NCBI GenBank assembly: GCA_005883235.1 | Contig: VAYE01000078.1 | Location: 1-5,933, forward strand | Origin: Actinomycetota bacterium | GTDB lineage: Bacteria > Actinomycetota > Thermoleophilia > Gaiellales > Gaiellaceae | DNA length: 5,933 bases | Direction of reading: 5' to 3' | In this document: positions 1 through 5,933 of the stretch, piece by piece | Layout: each line of letters begins with the position of its first letter | How positions within the stretch are numbered: position 1 is the first letter of the stretch | Translations under genes and position numbers: made by a program | Notes under the pieces: generated by a model | What the model was told of the DNA's origin: nothing | What the model saw: only the letters and a program-made list of their open reading frames with translations | Databases searched by the model: none

Positions 1-534
1 GGCGTTCACGAGCCCGCGGCGCTCCGCCTCCTCAGCGTCGACGAGGCGTCCGGTCAGGATCAGCTCCTTCGCGAACCCGACGCCGCACATCCGAGCGAGC
101 CGCTGCGTTCCGCCCCAGCCGGGGATGACCCCGAGGTTGATCTCCGGCTGGCCGAGCCTCGCCGTGCGAGCCGCGTAGCGCAGGTCGCAGGCGAGCGCGA
201 GCTCGCAGCCGCCGCCGAGCGCGAACCCGTTGATCGCGGCGATGGTCGGCTTCCGCATCGTCTCCAGGAGCGACGCGCAGGCGTGGCCGAGACCGCCCCA
301 CTCGCGCGCCTCGAGCACCGAGAGGCCGCTCATGTACTTGATGTCCGCCCCGGCGACGAACGCGCGGTCGCCGGCGCCGGTCAGGACGACGACCCGCGCA
401 TCACCGTCCGCCGCGAGCTCGCCAAGCCGCTCGTGCAGGGCCGTCAGGCTCTCGAGGTCGAGGGCGTTCATCGCCTCCGGCCGCTCGACCGTGACGATCG
501 CGACCCCGTCCTCGCGGGCGAGGCCGACGGTCAG
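1..534 (-). CDS. Enoyl-CoA hydratase/isomerase (crotonase family), 3' end outside window
   Basis: The protein should add water across the trans-2 double bond of enoyl-CoA thioesters in the cytoplasm. The 178 visible codons cover the N-terminal two thirds of a family usually near 255-260 residues; the C-terminal part lies beyond position 1. Counting the proposed start as residue 1, the oxyanion-hole segments are AGADI (61-65) and [15 protein letters not shown] (103-117). The two catalytic glutamates of hydratases (Glu144 and Glu164 in the rat enzyme) correspond to Glu111 in GGGCE and Glu131 in GQPEI, so it should be an active hydratase and not merely an isomerase. No in-frame ATG, GTG or TTG occurs at the right place. 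The first ATG is residue 22, inside the conserved [10 protein letters not shown] region, so it is too late. I propose CTG at 532-534, which overlaps the TGA of the mutase small subunit (CTGA) and implies translational coupling. Family confidence is high; substrate and exact start are uncertain. Confidence 0.93.
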   Translation of the reverse strand, partial: MTVGLAREDGVAIVTVERPEAMNALDLESLTALHERLGELAADGDARVVVLTGAGDRAFVAGADIKYMSGLSVLEAREWGGLGHACASLLETMRKPTIAAINGFALGGGCELALACDLRYAARTARLGQPEINLGVIPGWGGTQRLARMCGVGFAKELILTGRLVDAEEAERRGLVNA

Positions 535-926
535 ACCGGCACCCGCTGCTTGAGGAAGTCGACGATCTCGCCGGTCGGCGCGCCCGGCGTGAACACCTCC
601 GAGACCCCGAGCTCCTTCAGCTCGCGCGCGTCGTCGGCGGGAATCGTCCCACCCACGACGACGAGGACGTCCTCGACCTCGTTCTCACGCAGGCCCTCGA
701 TGATCCGCGGGACGAGCGTCATGTGGGCGCCGGAGAGGATGGAGATCCCGACCGCGTCCGCGTCCTCCTGGATCGCCGTCTCGACGATCTGCTCGGGCGT
801 CTGGTGCAGGCCGGTGTAGATGACCTCCATGCCCGCGTCCCGAAGCGCGCGGGCGATGATCTTCGCGCCGCGATCGTGGCCGTCGAGGCCGGGCTTCGCG
901 ATCACGACGCGAATCTTGCGCGCCAT
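531..926 (-). CDS. Acyl-CoA mutase small subunit, B12-binding (methylmalonyl/isobutyryl-CoA mutase type)
   Basis: This 131-residue protein is a stand-alone cobalamin-binding domain, the small subunit of a two-part B12-dependent acyl-CoA mutase. It holds adenosylcobalamin in base-off/His-on form above the large subunit's active site. The DxHxxG motif is Asp15-Gly-His17-Asp-Arg-Gly20 within [12 protein letters not shown], and His17 should be the lower axial cobalt ligand. The SxL motif is Ser62-Ile-Leu64 and the nucleotide-tail glycines are Gly92-Gly93 in VVVGGTIP. Length and sequence match IcmB-type small subunits (about 130-140 residues) and the separate small subunits of archaeal and actinobacterial mutases. 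The ATG at 924-926 begins [13 protein letters not shown] with no leader to spare. It has no good Shine-Dalgarno, but a TATACT hexamer lies 7 bases upstream. It is 18 bases downstream of a membrane protein gene and overlaps the hydratase gene at its 3' end. The partner large subunit is at 2390-4069, separated by two unrelated genes. Confidence 0.95.
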   Translation of the reverse strand: MARKIRVVIAKPGLDGHDRGAKIIARALRDAGMEVIYTGLHQTPEQIVETAIQEDADAVGISILSGAHMTLVPRIIEGLRENEVEDVLVVVGGTIPADDARELKELGVSEVFTPGAPTGEIVDFLKQRVPV

Positions 927-933
927 GGCCCGG

Positions 934-939
934 AGTATA
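934..939 (-). promoter_or_regulatory. Putative -10 box for leaderless transcription of the mutase small subunit
   Basis: The minus strand reads TATACT, then seven bases (CCGGGCC), then the ATG at 926. A -10 hexamer 6-8 bases before a start codon is the usual layout for leaderless mRNAs in actinobacteria. The absence of a clear Shine-Dalgarno before this ATG agrees with it. The -35 region (TCGGAG at a 17-bp spacing, positions 957-962) is a poor match, and it lies inside the end of the preceding gene. Inference only. Confidence 0.4.
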
Positions 940-944
940 TGAGC

Positions 945-1697
945 CTAGTGCTGGCGCTCCGACAGCGTGCCGTACGTGCGATTCGCGCGGGTTCGGCGAT
1001 ACCAGCCCCGCAGCGCGAGCACGAGGGGCACGAGCAGGATCAGGCCGAAGACGAGCGCCACGGGCAGCAAGAGCCACGCCGCGCCGAGGCCGGCGCGGGG
1101 CGCCAAGGCGGCGTCCACGGGCTGCCCCGCCGCCTGCCTCGGCGCCGGCGACGACAGACCCGCCGGCGTCCAGTCGTCGACGAGCCAGCGCCGGTGCTGC
1201 GGCGGCCCGACCCGATGGAGCTCGATGTTGAAGGCCATGCCACCCACCGTCGCAGTCGGTTTCGGCTGGAAGTACACCTTGAGCCCGACGCGGTCCTTGA
1301 ACGAATAGTCGGACTTCCACTTCACGACCGCGACTGCGTTCCGCGGATACGGCACGACCGGGATGTTCCCCGTGCCCCATTCGCCACGGGACAGGCCCTG
1401 GTGGAAGGCAACGTCGGTGAGGTCGTAGGAACGCTCCGTGTGGTTGCGGAGCACGGCGGTCGCCACGAACGCGGCGGCCACGCCGGCGACGTCGCGCTGC
1501 TCGCGCGCGCTGTACTTCACGGTCTTGGGCGCCGGCCCGACGACCTGCACCGGGCCCTTCGTGAACGGCGCCTCGTTGCGACGCCCGGTGTTCGAGAAGA
1601 AGACCCCGACGATCGTCGCGCTCGCCGCCGCCGTGACGACGAGGCCGGCCCACATCAGGCGGCGCCGTCGACGAGGCGACGAGAGGAGCCTCCTCAC
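945..1697 (-). CDS. Membrane-anchored protein of unknown function, two TM segments, paralogue of 1741-2304
   Basis: I do not recognise a named family. The 250-residue product begins with a very basic stretch (RRLLSSPRRRRRL), then a transmembrane helix at about 16-34, an exposed domain at about 60-180, a Pro/Ala-rich linker, a second transmembrane helix at about 205-229 (LLLPVALVFGLILLVPL) and a basic tail. By the positive-inside rule both ends are cytoplasmic and the domain is outside. The domain has two early helices (AAAFVATAVLRNH; DVAFHQGLSRGEW) followed by strands (SDYSFKDRVGLKVYF, FNIELHRVG, RWLVDDWTP). That order is reminiscent of an NTF2-like cone fold, as in Mce-associated proteins; this is inference. 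It aligns along the domain with its upstream neighbour through TAVxRxH, QGL, WxTGNIxVVP, DYSxK and WLV. The GTG start (1695-1697) was chosen because it keeps the basic N-terminus. An alternative ATG at residue 15 would remove it. The stop is 18 bases before the mutase small subunit. Confidence 0.85.
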   Translation of the reverse strand: MRRLLSSPRRRRRLMWAGLVVTAAASATIVGVFFSNTGRRNEAPFTKGPVQVVGPAPKTVKYSAREQRDVAGVAAAFVATAVLRNHTERSYDLTDVAFHQGLSRGEWGTGNIPVVPYPRNAVAVVKWKSDYSFKDRVGLKVYFQPKPTATVGGMAFNIELHRVGPPQHRRWLVDDWTPAGLSSPAPRQAAGQPVDAALAPRAGLGAAWLLLPVALVFGLILLVPLVLALRGWYRRTRANRTYGTLSERQH

Positions 1698-1740
1698 CCG
1701 CCCAAGAGCAGTTCAGGGCGCGGCGCGTGCAACACCCGCG

Positions 1741-2304
1741 CTACCCGACCGGGTTGGCCTTGATCGGCGGCGGCTCGAACGGAACCCAGCTCGTGACCAG
1801 CCACTTGTTGCCGAACTTGTGCAGCGTGATGATGAACGTGTCGGGATGACCCTTCGTGCCGACCTTCGGCGCGAGGATGACCGTGAACTCGACCTCGTTC
1901 TTGATCGAGTAGTCGACCTTCAGCGGCACCTGGCCGAGCTGACCGAACCAGGGGACGACCGCGATGTTCCCCGTCAGCCACTGCTTGTGCGTGAGCCCTT
2001 GCCGGATCGCCGGCCCGATGAGTGGCCAGGCCTGCTCGAGGTGCTTGCGCTGGACGGCGGTGAGGATGAACCGGCCGGCCACGACCCTCGACTCCCTCGG
2101 CACCGGGACCGACTTCCCGGCGGTCGGCTTCACGACGGTCGGCTTGAAGCCGGGTGCCGGGTTCACGTCCTGCTGCTTCGCCGTGTTGCCGTAGAAGACG
2201 ATCAGGAACGCGACGAGGCCGGCCACCAGCACGAGGCCGGAGACCCACGGGAACAGGCGCAGCAGACGCCGCGACGTCTTCAGGCGGGCGGGATACGTGC
2301 TCAC
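1741..2304 (-). CDS. Membrane-anchored protein of unknown function, one TM segment, paralogue of 945-1697
   Basis: No named family is recognised. The 187-residue product has a basic N-terminus (RLKTSRRLLRL), one hydrophobic helix at about 19-38 (WVSGLVLVAGLVAFLIVFY), a short Pro/Lys-rich linker, and an exterior domain at about 70-178. It lacks the C-terminal transmembrane helix of its neighbour. Shared landmarks with that neighbour are TAVQRKH (82-88), QGL (102-104), WLTGNIAVVPW (109-119), DYSIK (131-135), LH (161-162) and WLV (168-170). The order of two helices then strands suggests an NTF2-like fold, by eye only. The GTG at 2302-2304 starts it; no clear Shine-Dalgarno precedes it, but TACTCT lies six bases upstream, which may mean leaderless transcription. 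It is followed after 43 bases by its paralogue, and preceded by a hairpin that separates it from the mutase large subunit. A role in substrate uptake or envelope function is possible but unsupported. Confidence 0.83.
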   Translation of the reverse strand: MSTYPARLKTSRRLLRLFPWVSGLVLVAGLVAFLIVFYGNTAKQQDVNPAPGFKPTVVKPTAGKSVPVPRESRVVAGRFILTAVQRKHLEQAWPLIGPAIRQGLTHKQWLTGNIAVVPWFGQLGQVPLKVDYSIKNEVEFTVILAPKVGTKGHPDTFIITLHKFGNKWLVTSWVPFEPPPIKANPVG

Positions 2305-2310
2305 GCTCTC

Positions 2311-2316
2311 AGAGTA
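2311..2316 (-). promoter_or_regulatory. Putative -10 box upstream of the first membrane protein gene
   Basis: The minus strand reads TACTCT, six bases (GAGAGC), then the GTG start at 2304. This fits the TAnnnT pattern at leaderless spacing. No convincing -35 is present at 17-18 bp (AACCGG). The upstream hairpin at 2344-2371 would end or process mutase mRNA just before, so an independent promoter here makes sense. Weak by itself; supported by the same layout at two other genes of the cluster. Confidence 0.3.
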
Positions 2317-2343
2317 GACGACGAAATCGGGGCTCCGGTTAGT

Positions 2344-2371
2344 CCCGTGCCTGACTTCAGTCTGGCACGGG
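2344..2371 (-). terminator. Long hairpin after the mutase large subunit (terminator without U-tract, or REP-like palindrome)
   Basis: CCCGTGCC (2344-2351) pairs perfectly with GGCACGGG (2364-2371). Inside, GACT (2353-2356) faces AGTC (2359-2362) across a two-base centre after a T/T mismatch, so the whole element is nearly palindromic. It begins 18 bases past the TAG of the mutase large subunit. No T-run follows on either strand, so it is not a classical intrinsic terminator; high-GC actinobacteria often use hairpins lacking U-tracts. A second small palindrome, CGCTTTAAGCG, lies at 2379-2389 next to the stop codon. The GTGCCTGAC core recalls REP-type palindromes dispersed in many genomes, so a repeat element is the main alternative. 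Confidence 0.55.
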
Positions 2372-2389
2372 CGTGCATCGCTTTAAGCG

Positions 2390-4069
2390 CTAGAAGACCG
2401 GGGTTTCCCGCCAGACGCCCCAGACGGCCCTCAGCGCGTCGCACATCTCGCCCATCGTCACATAGGCGCGGGAGGCGTCCAGGATCGGCGGCATGAGGTT
2501 CACGTCGTCCCGAGCGGCCGCGTCCTTCAGCGCCGTCAGGGCGGCCTCGACGGCGGCCGAGTCGCGCCGCCCGCGGAGCGTCTGCACGCGCTCGATCTGC
2601 TGCTGCTCGAGCGCCGGGTCGATGCGCAGGATCTCGAGGGCCGTCTCGTCCTCGAGCTGGTAGCGGTTGACGCCGACGATCACGCGCTGCTCGGCCTCCA
2701 CCTCGGCCTGGTACCGGAACGACGCCTCGGCGATCTCGCGCTGGAAGAAGTTGTCCTTGATCGCCGCGATCACGCCGCCGAGCTTCTCGATGCGCGCGAA
2801 GTAGTCGTACGCCTCGGCCTCGAGCCTGTTCGTCAAGTCCTCGAGGTACCAGGAGCCGCCGAGCGGGTCGATCGTGTTCACGACGCCCGTCTCGTGCGCG
2901 ATCACCTGCTGCGTCCGCAGGGCGAGCCGGACTGCGTCCTCGGTCGGTAGCGCGAGCGCCTCGTCGAACGAGTTCGTGTGCAGCGACTGCGTCCCGCCGA
3001 GCACCGCGGCGAGCGCCTCGAGCGCGGTTCTCACGATGTTCACCTCGGGCTGCTGCGCGGTCAGCGAGACGCCGGCCGTCTGCGTGTGGAAGCGCATCAA
3101 CCAGGAGCGAGGGTTCTGCGCGCCGTAGCGCTCGCGCAGCTCGCGGGCCCAGATCCGGCGCGCAGCGCGGTACTTCGCGACCTCCTCGAAGAAGTCGAGG
3201 TGGGCGTTGAAGAAGAAGGAGAGCCGGGGGGCGAAGTCGTCGACGTCGAGGCCGCGCTCGAGCGCCGCGTCGACGTACGCGAACCCGTCGGCCAGCGTGA
3301 AGGCGAGCTCCTGCGCCGCCGTCGAGCCCGCCTCGCGGATGTGGTAGCCCGAGATCGAGATCGGGTGCCAGCGCGGAAGCTCGCGCGCGCAGTACTCGAT
3401 CATGTCGACGACGAGCCGCATCGACGGCTCGGGCGGGAAGATCCACTCCTTCTGGGCGATGTACTCCTTGAGGATGTCCGTCTGGATCGTCCCGCGGAGC
3501 TCGGCCGCCGGCACCCCCTGCTCCTCGGCGACGCACACGTAGAAGGCGAGCAGCATCGCGGCGGGCGAGTTGATCGTCATCGAGGTCGAGACCTCGCCGA
3601 GCGGAATGCCCGCGAAGAGCGTCTCCATGTCGGCGAGCGAGTCGACCGCCACGCCCTCGCGGCCGACCTCGCCGAGCGAGCGCGGATGGTCGGAGTCGTA
3701 GCCCATCAGCGTCGGCATGTCGAAGGCGGTCGAGAGCCCGGTCTGGCCGTGCTCGAGCAGATAGCGGAAGCGCTCGTTCGTCTCCTCCGCCGTGCCGAAG
3801 CCGGCGAACTGGCGCATCGTCCAGAGCTTGCCGCGGTACATCGAGGGGTAGACGCCGCGCGTGAAGGGGTAGACGCCCGGATGGCCCAGGTCTCGGTCGT
3901 AGTCGGTCTCGACCGTGTCCGGTGTGTAGAGCGGCTCGTTCTCGAGCCCAGAGATCGTCGAGAAGAGTTCCCCCTCCCGCTCGGGCGTCGCCTCGTAGAG
4001 CTCGCGCCGCCATTCGGCGGCGGCGTTTAGGCGAGCAAGCGGATCCTCGGTCGTGGCCACGTGACTCAT
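2390..4069 (-). CDS. B12-dependent acyl-CoA mutase large subunit, isobutyryl-CoA mutase-like
   Basis: This is the catalytic TIM-barrel subunit of the methylmalonyl-CoA mutase family, 559 residues from ATG 4067-4069, with no C-terminal B12 domain, so it needs the small subunit at 531-926. Landmarks: [18 protein letters not shown] (70-87), [10 protein letters not shown] (111-120), SMTINSPAA (163-171), [10 protein letters not shown] (239-248, His243 equals the catalytic His244 of P. shermanii), [20 protein letters not shown] further on, and [10 protein letters not shown] near the end. The acyl-pocket residues are Phe88 (Tyr89 in methylmalonyl-CoA mutase, Phe80 in isobutyryl-CoA mutase) and Gln206 (Arg207 and Gln198 respectively). 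Ala115 sits where I recall 2-hydroxyisobutyryl-CoA mutase having Asp. This favours isobutyryl/n-butyryl-CoA interconversion over methylmalonyl-CoA. The ATG has only a distant purine-rich stretch (GGGAAGG). GTG at 4058-4060 (556 residues) is a strong alternative because TAGAAT lies 7 bases before it. The frame stays open to 4447, but that stretch overlaps the divergent gene. Confidence 0.95.
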   Translation of the reverse strand: MSHVATTEDPLARLNAAAEWRRELYEATPEREGELFSTISGLENEPLYTPDTVETDYDRDLGHPGVYPFTRGVYPSMYRGKLWTMRQFAGFGTAEETNERFRYLLEHGQTGLSTAFDMPTLMGYDSDHPRSLGEVGREGVAVDSLADMETLFAGIPLGEVSTSMTINSPAAMLLAFYVCVAEEQGVPAAELRGTIQTDILKEYIAQKEWIFPPEPSMRLVVDMIEYCARELPRWHPISISGYHIREAGSTAAQELAFTLADGFAYVDAALERGLDVDDFAPRLSFFFNAHLDFFEEVAKYRAARRIWARELRERYGAQNPRSWLMRFHTQTAGVSLTAQQPEVNIVRTALEALAAVLGGTQSLHTNSFDEALALPTEDAVRLALRTQQVIAHETGVVNTIDPLGGSWYLEDLTNRLEAEAYDYFARIEKLGGVIAAIKDNFFQREIAEASFRYQAEVEAEQRVIVGVNRYQLEDETALEILRIDPALEQQQIERVQTLRGRRDSAAVEAALTALKDAAARDDVNLMPPILDASRAYVTMGEMCDALRAVWGVWRETPVF

Positions 4070-4073
4070 TCTA
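4068..4073 (-). promoter_or_regulatory. Putative -10 box (TAGAAT) of the mutase large subunit
   Basis: TAGAAT on the minus strand matches TATAAT at five of six positions and is followed by seven bases (GAGTCAC) and a GTG codon at 4058-4060. If it is the real -10, transcription would start at the GTG as a leaderless mRNA. The ATG at 4067-4069, which overlaps the hexamer, would then not be translated. There is no recognisable -35 (CCGGAC at a 17-bp spacing). Confidence 0.42.
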
Positions 4074-4188
4074 GGGGGCGGCCTTCCCTCGTCCGGCGGG
4101 GGGCGGGCTCCCTCAGGCGGGGGAGATTTCGGCACCAAACCTACGTAATCCTCATGCGGGAAACTGAGGATTCCTTCCCTCGGCGTCG
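4070..4188. promoter_or_regulatory. Divergent intergenic region between mutase cluster and extracellular protein gene
   Basis: This stretch must carry control signals for both directions. It contains a G-rich block on the plus strand (4095-4125) with a possible hairpin CTCCC (4108-4112)/GGGAG (4121-4125). It also contains a perfect 8-bp inverted repeat (separate entry). No clear -35/-10 pair for the plus-strand gene was found, and no recognised riboswitch. In particular, a cobalamin riboswitch is not supported. It reaches 4227 if the plus-strand gene starts at 4228. Confidence 0.5.
4147..4172. repeat. Perfect 8-bp inverted repeat, 10-base spacer
   Basis: AATCCTCA (4147-4154) is the exact reverse complement of TGAGGATT (4165-4172), separated by TGCGGGAAAC. 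The arm centres are about 18 bp apart, close to two helical turns, which suits a dimeric regulator. As RNA it would form an 8-bp stem with a 10-base loop. The site is 74-99 bp upstream of the mutase ATG and 17 bp before the possible ATG at 4189 of the divergent gene. Operator function is inference. Confidence 0.5.
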
Positions 4189-5933
4189 ATGCCCCTCGTG
4201 CGCGCAGGTACACGCGCGCGCCACGACATGTCGGGACTTCGGAAACTGCGGCCGGGTTCGACCTCGCTGGGCGAGGTCCGTGTGCTGCCGCTTGCCGCGG
4301 TTCCTCTTCTCGCCGCAGCCTCCCTCGCAGTCTCGCTCGTCGCGCTCCGCGCGGACAACGGCGCCGTTCCGCAGTCGCTGCCGTCGTTCCTGCAGAGCGC
4401 GCTCGGGCCGCCCGCCCACACCGTGCCGGCTCCCCGTCGGCTCGCACGCGGCGTCAGTGCCCGGATCGGCTCTCGCGACTTCGGCATCAGGACCCGCGCC
4501 GGGCGGGTGACGCTCACGCCGGCCGCCGTCCCAGCCCGGTGGCGGCGCTTCCACGACGGCGTCACGCGCCCCACCTCGTTCGGGCACGACACTGTCGTCG
4601 TCGAGCCCGGCAAGGTGGAAGAGCTCCTGACGGTCACGCGACGGCAAGGCGTCCGCACGTGGCGGTGGCGCATCGGGGACGCCGGACTCACACCACGTCT
4701 CGGCGCCGACGGCGCGGTCGGCTTCGTCGCCCGTCACCGTCTCGCCGCGACCTCGATCGCTCCCGTCGAGATCCTCGACTCGCACGGCCGCCAGGCGACT
4801 CCGAAGGGGCTCCGCTGGAGCCTCCGCCGGAGTCGCGGAGCCTGGTGGCTCGAGCTGCGTCTCGACGACCGCGACCTTCCCCTTCCCTATGTCGTCGACC
4901 CGGCGATCACGTTCCGCTCGTCGGTGACGGCCACCTCGAACGGGGCCGCCTCGATCACGATCTCGCCCCCGGCCGGCGTCGCCGCGAACGACGTGATGCT
5001 CGCGCAGATCGCGGTCCGGAGCACGCCGACGATCACTCCGCCCGGCGGGTGGGTGTCAGTCGTCCGGACGACGAACGGGTCGATCGAGCAGGAGATCTTC
5101 CGCAAGAAGGCGACCGCGTCGGAGCCCGTCTCGTACACCTTCAACCTGAGCGGGTCGGCCAAGATCGTCGCCGGCATCTCGGCCTACGTCGGGGTCGATT
5201 CCTCGACGGCGAACGGAATCGACGCCTCCGGCGGCAACTCGGGGAGCAGCACTTCGGTCACGGCGCCGTCGGTCGTCACCTCCCGCGCCGGCGACATGGT
5301 CGCCGCGTACTGGGCGATCAACACGAACACGACCTTGCCCGCGGACGGCTCGACGACGCAGCGCTGGACGCTCCAGTCCGGCGGTGGTGGCGCGAAGCAC
5401 ACCGGAACCGCAGGCGACTACACCTTCGCCGGCACCGGCGGGACGGGGACGAAGGTGTCCACGGCCGGCGCGAGCGGGGCATGGGTCGCCGACCAGGTCG
5501 CCCTCTTCCTCGACAACACGCCGCCCTCGGCGCCGCCCCCGACGATCACGGAAGGCTCGAACGACAGCTACCAGTCCGGCTCCACCTTCTACTATCGCCC
5601 GGCGGGCGGTGGCGGCACCTTCACGGTGACCGAGGGCGCGAGCGATCCCGAATCGGGCGTCAAGCAGGTCGCATTCCCGGGCCTCGCCGGAGGATTCACG
5701 CCGACCACCGCGGCCAACGTGACCGCGAGCCCGTACAGCCGGGTCTACACCTGGCCCGGAGCGAACGGTGGCAGCGACAGCGGGTCGAAGACGGTCACCG
5801 TCACCGACAACGCGAGCAGCACGGCGACCAGCTCCTTCACGATCACCCCCGACTCGTCCGTTCCGACGCCGATGACCGCCTTCCCGGGCACCGGCTCGTA
5901 CAACGCGACAGGCTGGGCGGCAGGGTGTGCGTC
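4189..5933 (+). CDS. Large modular extracellular beta-repeat protein, 3' end outside window
   Basis: The frame is open from the stop at 4165 to the end of the window. Possible starts are ATG 4189, GTG 4198 and ATG 4228; none has a good Shine-Dalgarno, so the longest is given. Numbering below is from ATG 4228 (568 codons visible). A basic N-terminus precedes a hydrophobic helix at about 18-40, a signal peptide or anchor. Residues about 73-230 form a beta-rich domain ending PYVVDPAI (220-227), like the closing 'YPVxxDP' motif of N-terminal domains ahead of DNRLRE/RHS-type repeats. Residues about 231-430 look like a beta-sandwich module with TPPGGW (270-275), [13 protein letters not shown] (293-305) and AYVGVD (319-324). 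After a Pro-rich linker, about 445-545 is another module ([28 protein letters not shown]). A further module begins at PTPMTAF. Gly/Ser/Thr/Asp richness and only one cysteine (567) fit an exported surface protein. The precise role is unknown; adhesion or envelope structure is inferred. Confidence 0.85.
   Translation, partial: MPLVRAGTRARHDMSGLRKLRPGSTSLGEVRVLPLAAVPLLAAASLAVSLVALRADNGAVPQSLPSFLQSALGPPAHTVPAPRRLARGVSARIGSRDFGIRTRAGRVTLTPAAVPARWRRFHDGVTRPTSFGHDTVVVEPGKVEELLTVTRRQGVRTWRWRIGDAGLTPRLGADGAVGFVARHRLAATSIAPVEILDSHGRQATPKGLRWSLRRSRGAWWLELRLDDRDLPLPYVVDPAITFRSSVTATSNGAASITISPPAGVAANDVMLAQIAVRSTPTITPPGGWVSVVRTTNGSIEQEIFRKKATASEPVSYTFNLSGSAKIVAGISAYVGVDSSTANGIDASGGNSGSSTSVTAPSVVTSRAGDMVAAYWAINTNTTLPADGSTTQRWTLQSGGGGAKHTGTAGDYTFAGTGGTGTKVSTAGASGAWVADQVALFLDNTPPSAPPPTITEGSNDSYQSGSTFYYRPAGGGGTFTVTEGASDPESGVKQVAFPGLAGGFTPTTAANVTASPYSRVYTWPGANGGSDSGSKTVTVTDNASSTATSSFTITPDSSVPTPMTAFPGTGSYNATGWAAGCA

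Noticed and set aside
723..1763. Plus-strand 346-codon open frame opposite the small subunit and second membrane protein.
   Set aside because: Low-complexity Arg/Asp/His-rich translation with no recognisable motif, antisense to frames with a clear B12 motif and clear TM segments.
2301..4013. Other long open frames across the mutase gene on both strands (e.g. 2301-4013 minus and 2978-4030 plus).
   Set aside because: They are Arg/Ala-rich products of GC-skewed third positions; the mutase frame carries all the conserved motifs.
4074..4123. G-quadruplex in the divergent intergenic region.
   Set aside because: There are four runs of three or more G, but one loop would be about 19 bases, so it does not meet the usual definition.
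4070..4146. Cobalamin riboswitch upstream of the B12-dependent mutase.
   Set aside because: Isolated GGTGCC and GAGGGAAG strings occur on the minus strand, but the conserved core and B12-box (CCACTG-type) are absent and about 75 bases is too short.
4070..4447. N-terminal extension of the mutase large subunit to an ATG at 4447 (685 residues).
   Set aside because: The extra stretch is low-complexity Arg/Ala/Pro sequence, has no counterpart in the family, and runs antisense through the start of the divergent gene. Family similarity begins well after 4069.
4141..4785. Minus-strand open frames opposite the start of the extracellular protein gene (4141-4785 and 4152-4691).
   Set aside because: Composition-driven; the plus-strand frame has a signal/TM helix and beta-domain landmarks and stays open for over 560 codons.

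Overview
The window is GC-rich DNA with strong G/C bias at third codon positions. It reads as a high-GC actinobacterial chromosome. The class Thermoleophilia (Solirubrobacter/Gaiella-like) is my best guess, because the secreted beta-repeat protein at the right end resembles modules I associate with that group. The assignment rests on protein resemblance only; there is no rRNA or other marker here.

Left and centre (1-4069, all minus strand) form an acyl-CoA metabolism cluster. In transcription order: the large catalytic subunit of a B12-dependent acyl-CoA mutase (2390-4069); a hairpin; two paralogous membrane-anchored proteins of unknown function (1741-2304 and 945-1697); the small B12-binding mutase subunit (531-926); and a crotonase-type enoyl-CoA hydratase cut by the window edge (1-534). 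The two mutase subunits would assemble into one enzyme. The large one provides the substrate barrel and the small one the cobalamin-binding domain with its DxHxxG motif. The residues that contact the acyl group (Phe88 and Gln206) match isobutyryl-CoA mutase rather than the Tyr/Arg pair of methylmalonyl-CoA mutase. The likely chemistry is therefore isobutyryl-CoA/n-butyryl-CoA isomerisation or a related reaction, with the hydratase acting on the crotonyl-CoA that beta-oxidation of butyryl-CoA would give.

The most unusual feature is that the two mutase subunit genes are separated by the two membrane proteins. These share a fingerprint (TAVxRxH, QGL, WxTGNIxVVP, DYSxK, WLV) and look like products of a tandem duplication. 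Three genes of the cluster (large subunit, first membrane protein, small subunit) have a TAnnnT hexamer 6-7 bases before a start codon, the layout of leaderless transcripts. This suggests several internal promoters rather than one simple operon.

Right (about 4070-5933): a divergent intergenic region with an 8-bp perfect inverted repeat separates the cluster from a plus-strand gene. That gene starts at 4189 or 4228 and runs off the window. It encodes a secreted or membrane-anchored extracellular protein made of successive beta-rich modules. Nothing links it functionally to the mutase cluster except adjacency.

No RNA genes, CRISPR arrays, insertion sequences or prophage genes were seen.
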